Positions 24,848 through 31,841 of a DNA stretch of 31,841 bases are shown piece by piece. Position numbers and translations under genes: made by a program. The stretch is taken from NCBI GenBank assembly GCA_964518835.1, contig CAZFKU010000008.1, positions 1 through 31,841 on the forward strand, written 5' to 3'. Each line of letters opens with the position of its first letter. The stretch's first letter is position 1. The notes beneath the pieces were generated by a model that did no database searches, was not told the DNA's origin, and saw nothing but the letters and a program-made list of their open reading frames with translations. This DNA is from AB-629-J13 sp964518835 (GTDB lineage: Bacteria > Fidelibacterota > Marinisomatia > Marinisomatales > AB-629-J13).

Positions 24848-25195
24848 TTGGAAATCATACAAGCAATGGCAGGAAGTGAATCAGGACAGGGCGGCGGTCT
24901 GGCAGCCATGCTTCCCTTTATCGTTATAATGTTCATTGTATATTTTCTGATGATCAGACCAAATACAAAAAAGCAGAAGGAAAAACAGCAGATGATAAAA
25001 TCCCTGAAGAAAGGAGATAAAGTTATCACAATCGGCGGAATTCACGGAACCATCGCAGGAGTCAAACAAAAAGGGTCTGTTCTCGTTCTGAATGTAGGGA
25101 AAAACGTGAATATTACTGTGAATAGATCATCCGTTGCAGGATTAGCGGGAAAGACAACAGATGAAGATACTTTATCTGCGGAGGCGAATAGATAA
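24848..25195 (+). CDS. yajC: Preprotein translocase subunit YajC
   Basis: A 115-residue single-span inner-membrane protein that associates with SecDF and the Sec translocon. It has a short Gly/Ser-rich N-terminus, a membrane helix at about 19-37 (MLPFIVIMFIVYFLMIRP), then the hallmark RPNTKKQKEKQQMIKSLKKGDKV and a small beta domain with ITIGGIHGTIAGV. Length is normal. A TTG start at 24848 is supported by AAGGAG six bases upstream. The stop overlaps the def start by one base (TAATG). secD and secF do not follow here, unlike the common yajC-secDF order. Confidence 0.93.
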   Translation: MEIIQAMAGSESGQGGGLAAMLPFIVIMFIVYFLMIRPNTKKQKEKQQMIKSLKKGDKVITIGGIHGTIAGVKQKGSVLVLNVGKNVNITVNRSSVAGLAGKTTDEDTLSAEANR

Positions 25196-25740
25196 TGGCT
25201 GTCAGAGATATCGCATTTTACGGAGATTCCATACTGAGGAAAAAATGCAGGGAAGTATCACCGGATGAAGATTTGTCCGACTTAATTGTCGATATGCTGG
25301 ATTCCATGTATGAAGCTGAGGGAATTGGTTTGGCAGCTAACCAGATCGGGGTGAACAAAAATTTATTTGTCATTGATATTTCTCATGTGGATGAAAATGA
25401 AAGCCCCCGTATTTTTATCAACGGAAAAGTTGAAGAATCTGAAGGTGAATCTGTGTATTCAGAAGGCTGTCTTTCCCTTCCGGAAATCAAGTTTGATGTG
25501 ACCAGACCGGAGAAAATAAGTTTCAGTTTCTATGATGAGGAACATAAAAAACATGTGGAGGATTTTGATGGACTGCTTGCCAGAGCCATCCAGCATGAAG
25601 TGGATCATTTAAATGGAATATTAATCATCGACAGGGTGAGCACTGCGGCAAAGATTCCCTTCCAAAAAAACATTAGAAACATTAAAAATACTGCCATTAA
25701 GGGGTCTCATTTAAAATCAAAACCCGAAGTTTATTTGTAA
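25195..25740 (+). CDS. def: Peptide deformylase
   Basis: A 181-residue metallo-hydrolase that removes the formyl group from nascent N-terminal Met. All three motifs are intact: GIGLAANQIG (43-52), EGCLSLP (90-96) with ligand Cys92, and QHEVDHLNG (133-141) with ligands His134 and His138 and catalytic Glu135. GGAGG at 25180-25184 lies 10 bases ahead of the ATG, and the ATG shares a base with the yajC stop. fmt, the enzyme that adds the formyl group, follows after 55 bases, the usual functional pair. Confidence 0.96.
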   Translation: MAVRDIAFYGDSILRKKCREVSPDEDLSDLIVDMLDSMYEAEGIGLAANQIGVNKNLFVIDISHVDENESPRIFINGKVEESEGESVYSEGCLSLPEIKFDVTRPEKISFSFYDEEHKKHVEDFDGLLARAIQHEVDHLNGILIIDRVSTAAKIPFQKNIRNIKNTAIKGSHLKSKPEVYL

Positions 25741-25786
25741 TTTTTTATTTCCATTCAAAAACTGAATTAATTTTTAAGAACAGGTT

Positions 25787-25790
25787 GAGG
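25787..25790 (+). promoter_or_regulatory. Shine-Dalgarno for the GTG start of fmt
   Basis: GAGG within TTGAGGAA lies 5 bases before the GTG at 25796 and supports that start; the next ATG is five codons in and would cut the first beta strand. Confidence 0.55.
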
Positions 25791-25795
25791 AACCA

Positions 25796-26722
25796 GTGAA
25801 TTTAATATTCATGGGAAATCCTGAATTTGCCGTTCCCAGCCTAAAAAAAATAGTCGAATCAGAATATTCTCTTTTAGCAGTCGTATCCAATCCTGCAAAA
25901 CCAACAGGAAGGGGAAAAACAGAAAAAATAACAAAAGTCGGTGAATTTGCAAAAATTAAAAACATTCCTCTTTTTAAACCTGAAACTTTAGATGACCCGG
26001 AATTTTTAGCAGAAATGAAAGCGTTGAATCCGGATTATTTTATAGTGGTTGCGTTTAAAATTCTCCCGGATTCTCTCCTGGATATTCCGCAAAAAGGGTC
26101 TATAAATCTCCATGCATCCCTGCTCCCAAATTACCGTGGAGCAGCGCCTATACAAAGAGCAATGATGAACGGTGAAAGGGAAACCGGATTAACCACATTT
26201 ATCATCCAGAAAAAAGTGGATACAGGTTCAATTTTGATGAAGGATACAGTTCCAATTAATGATTCGGATACTTATGGAACATTATCGGAAAGAATGTCTA
26301 AAAAGGGAGCTGATTTATTATTGGAAACCCTGAATCGATTGAAGAATCATTCATTGTCACCACAGGAACAGGATCACTCTTTTGCAACAACCGCTCCCAA
26401 GATCAAGGAAACGGACTGCCGAATTAATTGGGGACAATCCGCTGAAATAATTCATAATCAAGTTCGTGGACTGGCTCCATTTCCGGGAGCGTTTACCTAT
26501 TGGAAAGGCAAGCGTTTGAGAATATTGAAGTCATGTTCTTATCAACAAAATGAGGATAAAAATCCGGGTTCAGTAGCACATTGTACTAAAAAACAGATTA
26601 TGATTCAGACAGGTAATGGACAGATAGAAATTCTGACATTGCAAAGGGAAAGCAAGAAAATTATGGACATAAGAGATTTCCTGAATGGGTTTAAGATAAA
26701 CCTTGGCGATACATTCGACTAA
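25796..26722 (+). CDS. fmt: Methionyl-tRNA formyltransferase
   Basis: A 308-residue enzyme that formylates initiator Met-tRNA with 10-formyl-tetrahydrofolate. The N-terminal Rossmann domain starts NLIFMGNPEFAVPSL. The folate and catalytic block includes INLHASLLPNYRGAAPIQ (about 101-118), with the Asn/His pair of the family, then TTFIIQKKVDTGSIL. The C-terminal domain begins near 205 (DCRINWGQSAEIIHNQVRGLAPFPGAFT). Length is normal. It starts with GTG and lies 55 bases after def. A 140-base gap without a recognisable terminator separates it from the PASTA gene. Confidence 0.95.
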   Translation: MNLIFMGNPEFAVPSLKKIVESEYSLLAVVSNPAKPTGRGKTEKITKVGEFAKIKNIPLFKPETLDDPEFLAEMKALNPDYFIVVAFKILPDSLLDIPQKGSINLHASLLPNYRGAAPIQRAMMNGERETGLTTFIIQKKVDTGSILMKDTVPINDSDTYGTLSERMSKKGADLLLETLNRLKNHSLSPQEQDHSFATTAPKIKETDCRINWGQSAEIIHNQVRGLAPFPGAFTYWKGKRLRILKSCSYQQNEDKNPGSVAHCTKKQIMIQTGNGQIEILTLQRESKKIMDIRDFLNGFKINLGDTFD

Positions 26723-26862
26723 ATATCAACATCTTAGCATTTTTAATTAAGCAATGACAAATATTTGGCGGAAAGTTATTAATGGTAAATTTGAAATGTT
26801 AAAAAAATGGAACCATCCAGTTTCCGTTTTCATATTCTAACCATTATTGAAATAAACATCAG

Positions 26863-27618
26863 ATGAATCGTTTTATAAAGTACGTGGTGATATTTGGATT
26901 TCTGGGCATTTTTACATTAATCCTATTTAATTCTATGATCATGCCTTGGTACATAAGAAAAGCACACAGTGTCCCATTGATGAATTTGAAAAACAAGACT
27001 ATTTCTAAAGCGATAAATATTCTGGAGTCTGAAGGATTTAAAGCGGTAATTAAAGATACAGTGTTCACAAATTCTGTGTTGTCCGGAATCGTTATGGATC
27101 AATTTCCTAAACCCTATTCACGTGTTAAGAAAGGACGCACGGTACGGTTGTCAATATCTCACCCAGAACGTCTGGTTGAAGTACCTAATCTGATTGGTCT
27201 GTCAAAGAGAAACGGTGAATTGACTTTACATCAGGCGGGATTGGAGTTGGACACTGTATATTTTGAATATCATCCGGATAAAAAAAAAGGAACAATAATC
27301 TGGCAATCACCAAAAGGCGGAGATATTTTGAGAAAAGGAAATGGAATTCATCTGAGTATCAGCAAAGGGAAACCACCGAATTTTTTCCAGGTCCCATCTC
27401 TGGTTCAACTCAGTAAGACCGAAGCGGAAAAAGAATTAAAAAAATCCGGATTATTATTGGGTAAAGTTGAATATAAACAGGATACAACTTTGATTCCCTT
27501 CACTGTATTGGATCAATCCATTGTACCGGGAACCGTTTTGGAAAGATCAGTTCCGATTGATATTACCATCAGTGTGGAGGATCTGCAGGACATATTCAAT
27601 CAAATGATGGATGATTAA
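26863..27618 (+). CDS. Membrane-anchored triple PASTA-domain protein
   Basis: A 251-residue protein with one N-terminal membrane helix (about 7-24) and three PASTA domains at about 36-100, 105-169 and 176-237. Each shows the P-x-L/M-x-x-L...A...L...G pattern and a closing V/I-x-L-S/T-I-S strand (TVRLSISHPE, GIHLSISKGK, DITISVED). In Ser/Thr kinases and penicillin-binding proteins, PASTA domains bind muropeptides or lipid II or act as spacers. Here no kinase or transpeptidase domain is fused, a form common in FCB bacteria. A role at the periplasmic cell wall is likely but unproven. The following gene starts immediately after the stop. Confidence 0.85.
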   Translation: MNRFIKYVVIFGFLGIFTLILFNSMIMPWYIRKAHSVPLMNLKNKTISKAINILESEGFKAVIKDTVFTNSVLSGIVMDQFPKPYSRVKKGRTVRLSISHPERLVEVPNLIGLSKRNGELTLHQAGLELDTVYFEYHPDKKKGTIIWQSPKGGDILRKGNGIHLSISKGKPPNFFQVPSLVQLSKTEAEKELKKSGLLLGKVEYKQDTTLIPFTVLDQSIVPGTVLERSVPIDITISVEDLQDIFNQMMDD

Positions 27619-28209
27619 TTGGCGTTAAAAAAGGAAGAAATAAAACGGAAGCTGATCCATCTTGGTAATTCGGTCATACCCATTGGTTATTATTTTTTTA
27701 TACACGACCGGATGCTGATGGTTTGGATTTTATTTTCGATGAGTCTTTGCTTTGTGACAATAGATTATTTTCGATCCCGTATTGACTGGATTCAAAAATG
27801 GTTTAAATTATTTTTCTCACCCATGTTGAGAAAACATGAATTAGAAGGAAAACTGACTGGAGCATCATGGGTGTTAATTGGAGGTACAATCAGTGTTTTT
27901 CTATTTGAAAAAGATATAGCAGTTTTAGCGCTTCTCTTTATGAGTGTGGGAGATTCAGTTGCGGCATTGATCGGTCTGCGATACGGAAAAATAAAAATCG
28001 GGGAAAAATCCTTAGAGGGATTTGCAGGAGGGTTAATTTCCTGTATTTTCGTTTCAATATTTTTCCCCTCAATAACCTGGATCAATCGCATTTCAGGTTC
28101 ACTGTCAGCAAGTCTGATTGAATTAAGCACGATACCCATGGATGATAATTTAAAAATTCCAATCATTTCCGGAGGAGTGATGACCTTGCTTAGAGGTGCA
28201 GGATTATGA
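27619..28209 (+). CDS. CTP-type diacylglycerol/polyprenol kinase family membrane protein
   Basis: A 196-residue polytopic protein with about six hydrophobic segments. It matches the SEC59/DGK1/VTE5 family of CTP-dependent lipid kinases: an N-terminal EIKRKLIHLGNSVIPIGYYF, a middle KLTGASWVLIGGT and the signature VGDSVAALIGLRYGK, then GEKSLEGFAGG. Members phosphorylate dolichol, diacylglycerol or phytol; the substrate here is unknown, and undecaprenol or diacylglycerol is plausible. It is unrelated in fold to bacterial DgkA. The start is TTG, directly after the PASTA stop, and the end overlaps the BatA/VWA gene by 4 bases, so translation is probably coupled. Confidence 0.8.
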   Translation: MALKKEEIKRKLIHLGNSVIPIGYYFFIHDRMLMVWILFSMSLCFVTIDYFRSRIDWIQKWFKLFFSPMLRKHELEGKLTGASWVLIGGTISVFLFEKDIAVLALLFMSVGDSVAALIGLRYGKIKIGEKSLEGFAGGLISCIFVSIFFPSITWINRISGSLSASLIELSTIPMDDNLKIPIISGGVMTLLRGAGL

Positions 28210-30281
28210 TGTTTCTTGCACCAACCATTTTGTGGGGATTGCTGGCTGCATCCATTCCCATTATTATTCATCTTTATAGTTTACGTCAAACTAAAGAAAT
28301 AGAATTCAGTTCGTTGAAATATATTCGTGAATTGGAATATGAGACTATCAGACGGTTAAAAATACGGCAATGGATTCTTGTGCTCCTAAGGATGTTGATC
28401 ATTATTTGTATCATTTTAATGGCAGCCCGTCCCGTTCTAAAAGGATTTATTCCCTCGTGGATTGCCGGTAAAAAAGAATCAAGAGTGGTTGTCATTTTAG
28501 ATAATTCAGCCAGCATGACGATGGAGAGTGCCGGAGAATCACTATTGGAAATTGGAAAATCTCACGTTTTAGATATTGCGGATATCTATGATGAATTAAC
28601 TGTATTTCGTTTTTATCAGACCAATCCTCTGAAACAGATTTACGATGGGAACCCAGGTGATCAGTCCCTGAAGACTGCACTGGAACGGGTTCGATTTTCC
28701 AATACTGAAGATCATCTCTTCCTGAAAGTAGATTCAATTTTACAGATGCAGGATGCGTATGAACCCAACAAAGAATGTTTCATTATCAGTGATTTTTCCA
28801 AACAAATTCATGTAGATATGAAAGATTATATTCCGGAATCACAATTTCTGACGGACACATCTGAAACCGGGTGGCGGTTTTACACTATTTCTCAAGAAGA
28901 GGTTACCAATAATTTATCTATCTTAGATGTGGATATCCTCAGCCAAATTCGTCTTCCGAATTCGCTTTTAAAGATAGAAACTGAAGTGAAAAATGATGGT
29001 TTAAAAGATAAACGAAATATTCCTGTTGAATTATTTTTAAATGATGACAGGTTAGGACAGGTGGTAGCGTCCTTCAGCAGGAAACAGAAAAAGGATTTTA
29101 TTTATCAAGTGTATCCCGGGATGAGTGGAGTGATTCAGGGTCATTTAAAAATTCCCGAAGATGATTATTTACTTGATAACCATCTTTCATTTGATTTTAC
29201 CGTTCCTGAACAAATATCCTGCACCGTTATAGGTAATTCTGCGGAAGAAGTATTTCTTTTAGAAACTGCGTTATCAGCCATTGATAATCAAACCGGTTTT
29301 CTGCATGTTGAAACTAAAATAAATCCGGATCAGGATCACATCCCTTTAGATTATACAGATGTACTGATCATGTATAATCCCGGTAAATTAAGTCCCCCGC
29401 TCATTGATGATATTCAAGAGTTTTTAAACAGAAGCAGTGGAATTATTTGGTTTGCCGGTGACCGTTCGGTGACACAGTTGGATGGAATAGGTGAAAAATC
29501 ATTACGATTACCCCAGGTAAAAGGATTAAACTCAGTATCGGGAAAATCATTCTACTCCGTTTCTGTCTCTGGGAACAATCACCCTGTTCTTAATGATCTA
29601 AAATTAAGAAATATTGAAAATGAACTTCCTCAAGTATTTCAGTATGTGCAAGTGAATCCGCCGGCGAATCATTTTCCGGTATTGACCTTGAATAATGGCG
29701 ATCCATATCTTTTGGAAATCCCTGTTTTTGGTGGCACACTTTTTTATTTTTCTTCCCTTATGGATTTGAATTGGAGTGACTTTCCAATCAAAGGACTTGC
29801 AGTGTCCCTGCTTCATCGAATCCTGCTTTATTTAGCAACGAATGAAACCAATACAAAACCGGTATTCGTGGGAGGAGTTAAAATGGTCGGTGTAGAAGAC
29901 AAGGATTTGAAATCAGAGTGGACGTTAACCACTCCGTCAGGAAAAAAAGTTCAATTAATTCCCGACTATAATGCAAAACAGTTGGAAATTGTCCATACAG
30001 AAGAATTGGGTTCCTATAAGGTGTTAAATAATGGTGAACCTTATGCATCATTTTCCACACGATTATCGGAATTTGAATACCCGTCGGAACGATTATCAGA
30101 GGATGAAGTTCTCAGTCTTTTCTCCCATAATCGCATTCGTTGGATCCCGCCTCAAACAGATCTGAATAATCATTTAAAAAATGTCAGGTACGGATCATCT
30201 CTGTGGAGAGGATTTTTAATTTTAGCGATCATATTCTTCCTCCTTGAAACTCTTTTGGGATCGAGTAAATCCAGACAATAA
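28206..30281 (+). CDS. BatA/VWA-domain membrane protein
   Basis: A 691-residue membrane protein. The N-terminal BatA-type region (MFLAPTILWGLLAASIPIIIHL, then RQWILVLLRMLIIICIILMAARPVL) contains two helices. A von Willebrand A-like domain begins at about 93 with a MIDAS motif DNSASM (99-104). A long beta-rich portion follows, and a C-terminal helix lies near 668-688. The family is widespread in FCB bacteria, often beside MoxR ATPases and Bat proteins tied to stress tolerance. No MoxR partner lies nearby, and the link to envelope integrity is inferred. ATG at 28206 overlaps the kinase-like gene; ATG 28209 is an alternative. hflX follows after 6 bases. Confidence 0.82.
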   Translation: MMFLAPTILWGLLAASIPIIIHLYSLRQTKEIEFSSLKYIRELEYETIRRLKIRQWILVLLRMLIIICIILMAARPVLKGFIPSWIAGKKESRVVVILDNSASMTMESAGESLLEIGKSHVLDIADIYDELTVFRFYQTNPLKQIYDGNPGDQSLKTALERVRFSNTEDHLFLKVDSILQMQDAYEPNKECFIISDFSKQIHVDMKDYIPESQFLTDTSETGWRFYTISQEEVTNNLSILDVDILSQIRLPNSLLKIETEVKNDGLKDKRNIPVELFLNDDRLGQVVASFSRKQKKDFIYQVYPGMSGVIQGHLKIPEDDYLLDNHLSFDFTVPEQISCTVIGNSAEEVFLLETALSAIDNQTGFLHVETKINPDQDHIPLDYTDVLIMYNPGKLSPPLIDDIQEFLNRSSGIIWFAGDRSVTQLDGIGEKSLRLPQVKGLNSVSGKSFYSVSVSGNNHPVLNDLKLRNIENELPQVFQYVQVNPPANHFPVLTLNNGDPYLLEIPVFGGTLFYFSSLMDLNWSDFPIKGLAVSLLHRILLYLATNETNTKPVFVGGVKMVGVEDKDLKSEWTLTTPSGKKVQLIPDYNAKQLEIVHTEELGSYKVLNNGEPYASFSTRLSEFEYPSERLSEDEVLSLFSHNRIRWIPPQTDLNNHLKNVRYGSSLWRGFLILAIIFFLLETLLGSSKSRQ

Positions 30282-30287
30282 TATTTT

Positions 30288-31568
30288 ATGAAATCGAATA
30301 GAAATTCAAATGAAAGGGAAAGAGCATTATTAATCGGTGTGATTCACAGGACAAACACGGAAGAAATCATCACGGAACATTTAGAGGAACTTTCCCTGCT
30401 GGCTGACACTGCAGGAGCAGAGGTAGTGGGATCGATCACCCAGAAAATTAAAAAGATAAATCCTGTGTATTATATTGGAAAAGGAAAAGCAGAACAGGTG
30501 GTTCATCAAGCAAAAGAATTAGATATTAACCTCATTATTTTTGATGATGATCTGACTCCTACCCAGGCAAAGAATTATCAAAAACTTTGCGGAGATATTA
30601 AAGTTCTGGACCGCAGTGCCCTCATTTTGGATATATTTAAAAATCATGCTGTCACCAAAGAATCTAAAACCCAGGTTGAATTGGCACATTTACAATATCT
30701 CCTACCACGATTAACTCGATTATGGACTCACCTGGAACGGCAGATGGGCGGGATTGGAACACGAGCGGGAGCAGGAGAAACCCAAATTGAAGTGGACCGC
30801 AGGCTGATCAGAACACGAATCTCGAAACTGAAAAAAGAATTAGTAAAAATTGAAAAGGAAAGGGAAGTACAGGGAAAACGCCGTCAATCGGAATTCAAAG
30901 TTGCCCTGGTGGGATATACAAATGCGGGGAAATCCACTTTGCTGAAGGCATTGAGCGGAGCGGATGTTTATATTGCAGACCAGTTATTTGCGACTCTGGA
31001 CACTACGATCCGATCCGTGAACATCGACTCGTCACATTCTTTTTTATTGAGTGATACCATTGGATTCATTCGAAAATTACCTCATCATCTGGTTGCCAGT
31101 TTTCACTCCACATTGAATGAAACAACAGAAGCAGATCTATTGGCAATTGTGTTGGATGCGTCTTCCCCATCTGTATTGGAACATTACCGAATCATCAGGA
31201 ATGTTCTGGTTGAAATCAATGCAGATAAGGTCCCGTATGTAATTATTTTAAATAAATCGGATAAAATGGATCAGGATTTTCGCTTGGAATACCTTAAAAA
31301 TAAAATACCTGAGGGGCTTTTTATTTCATCCAAAAACTGTCTTGGGCTGGATGCTCTGCTTCATAAAATTAAGTCTGCAATGGAAGAATGTTATGCAACC
31401 GCAGAACTATTTATTCCCTACGAACAGGGAAAAAATATTTCATCTGTACAGGAAGGGGTGGATGTTATAAGCAAAACGCATAATGAAAAGGGAATGGTCA
31501 TTAAGATCAGGGGAAACCGGAGCCGTATTGAACAGCTTCAGAAAATGGTGAATGGAACTGTGAAATAA
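30288..31568 (+). CDS. hflX: Ribosome-associated GTPase HflX
   Basis: A 426-residue GTPase that binds the 50S subunit and helps rescue or split stressed ribosomes. The N-terminal domain has YYIGKGKAEQV (61-71). The HflX signature GGIGTRAGAGETQIEVDRR (154-172) precedes a coiled-coil linker (173-200). The G domain follows, with GYTNAGKST (209-217, G1), DTIG (256-259, G3) and NKSD (322-325, G4). The C-terminal extension is of ordinary length. All motifs are intact. Like arfB at 24330, it acts on stalled ribosomes. It is the last gene of the yajC-side run and ends at a bidirectional terminator. Confidence 0.95.
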   Translation: MKSNRNSNERERALLIGVIHRTNTEEIITEHLEELSLLADTAGAEVVGSITQKIKKINPVYYIGKGKAEQVVHQAKELDINLIIFDDDLTPTQAKNYQKLCGDIKVLDRSALILDIFKNHAVTKESKTQVELAHLQYLLPRLTRLWTHLERQMGGIGTRAGAGETQIEVDRRLIRTRISKLKKELVKIEKEREVQGKRRQSEFKVALVGYTNAGKSTLLKALSGADVYIADQLFATLDTTIRSVNIDSSHSFLLSDTIGFIRKLPHHLVASFHSTLNETTEADLLAIVLDASSPSVLEHYRIIRNVLVEINADKVPYVIILNKSDKMDQDFRLEYLKNKIPEGLFISSKNCLGLDALLHKIKSAMEECYATAELFIPYEQGKNISSVQEGVDVISKTHNEKGMVIKIRGNRSRIEQLQKMVNGTVK

Positions 31569-31600
31569 AAAAAGCCCTCTGGATTCACAGAAGGCTTTTT
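31567..31600. terminator. Bidirectional intrinsic terminator after hflX
   Basis: AAAAAGCC (31569-31576) pairs with GGCTTTTT (31593-31600). After one C-A mismatch, TCTG (31578-31581) pairs with CAGA (31588-31591) around GATTCA. A T-run follows on both strands, so it can stop hflX transcripts and those of a convergent - strand gene. Confidence 0.85.
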
Positions 31601-31841
31601 AATTCTGATACAGGTGTTTTTCAGGACCGTGATTTTTCACAGTGGATGCCTCCCGCTTACAGCAAACTTCCTTCATCCCGATTAATCGGGAAAGGCCTGT
31701 TTTTTGTAAACGAAGTACAGCTTCCTTTTTTTTGCTTGTAGATCCTAAAATAACAGTGTCTGTAACAGAAATATCAATAAACTCGTCTAAAATTACATGA
31801 TTTCCAAAGAGAATCAAAGGTTGAAATAATTGAAATTTTAA
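31599..31841 (-). CDS. Truncated - strand ORF of unknown function, 3' end
   Basis: An open frame enters from the right edge and stops at 31599-31601, giving at least 80 C-terminal residues. The TTG at 31817 is not needed as a start, because codons continue in frame to the edge. The visible part starts with hydrophobic, ordered-looking sequence (LILFGNHVILDEFIDISVTDTVILG), then a basic segment and a polar tail. I do not recognise a family. Its stop sits at the edge of the bidirectional terminator, as expected for a real convergent gene. However, a 16-base palindrome lies inside the frame, so the tail may be a read-through of a repeat. Confidence 0.35.
   Translation of the reverse strand, partial: LKFQLFQPLILFGNHVILDEFIDISVTDTVILGSTSKKKEAVLRLQKTGLSRLIGMKEVCCKREASTVKNHGPEKHLYQN
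31676..31691. repeat. 16-bp perfect palindrome
   Basis: TCCCGATTAATCGGGA is perfectly self-complementary. It lies within the truncated - strand ORF, about 75 bases past the hflX terminator. Short G/C-clamped palindromes of this kind often belong to dispersed intergenic repeats, but a single copy cannot prove it. Confidence 0.4.

Noticed and set aside
26723..26862. Small gene or RNA between fmt and the PASTA gene
   Set aside because: No start with a Shine-Dalgarno, no strong hairpin and no T-run were seen in this A/T-rich gap.
27792..28271. 159-residue - strand ORF opposite the lipid-kinase gene
   Set aside because: The + strand protein matches a known family with good motifs, while this frame shows no family features and overlaps it almost fully.

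Overview
This is a low-GC, densely coded bacterial chromosome segment. Nearly all genes lie on the + strand, many starts are TTG or GTG, and few genes have a strong Shine-Dalgarno. Several things point to a Gram-negative member of the FCB superphylum: a LolB-like and a TPR lipoprotein, a TPR/LpoA-like periplasmic-binding protein, a BatA/VWA membrane protein, a stand-alone PASTA protein and a YfhO-family protein. Candidatus Marinimicrobia or a relative is my best guess, but this is inference without a marker gene. No rRNA, tRNA, CRISPR array, insertion sequence or phage gene was recognised. No gap between genes exceeds 300 bases.

Layout. (1) 1-284 is the end of a MORN/YwqK-like repeat protein, followed by a gap holding a REP-like doublet. 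(2) 549-3859 is an envelope and peptidoglycan group: an LpoA-like TPR/periplasmic-binding protein, pgeF and uppP. (3) After a second REP-like palindrome come a sodium/solute symporter, holA, and an ECF sigma factor with a membrane anti-sigma, closed by a terminator at 7650-7689. (4) 7761-9386 is a membrane GAF-GGDEF diguanylate cyclase. (5) 9394-22377 is a gap-poor run of eleven genes for a surface glycan. It holds a TPR lipoprotein, a LolB-like lipoprotein, a polyprenyl-phosphate glycosyltransferase, a second GT2, a YfhO GT-C-like protein, a GT4, a glucuronyl C5-epimerase-like protein, a polysaccharide deacetylase, a sulfotransferase, a Wzx-type flippase and a hexapeptide acyltransferase. (6) 22378-22499 carries two strong inverted repeats and leads to an orphan sensor histidine kinase. 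(7) On the - strand are an AAG-type DNA glycosylase and arfB. (8) Divergent from these, 24848-31568 reads yajC-def-fmt-PASTA-polyprenol/diacylglycerol kinase-BatA/VWA-hflX, ending at a bidirectional terminator. A truncated - strand ORF lies beyond it.

The most notable system is in region 5. C5-epimerase, deacetylase and PAPS-type sulfotransferase genes are consecutive. These are the three kinds of activity that turn heparosan into heparan sulfate in animals, and the epimerase and sulfotransferase keep their key residues. All three lack signal peptides and are followed by a flippase. The cluster may therefore build a sulfated, glycosaminoglycan-like surface glycan whose precursors are modified in the cytoplasm before export. 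A CsbB-like/YfhO-like pair in the same cluster suggests extra glycosylation on the outer face of the membrane. No polymerase or PAPS- or UDP-GlcA-forming gene is present, so the structure of the product is inference.
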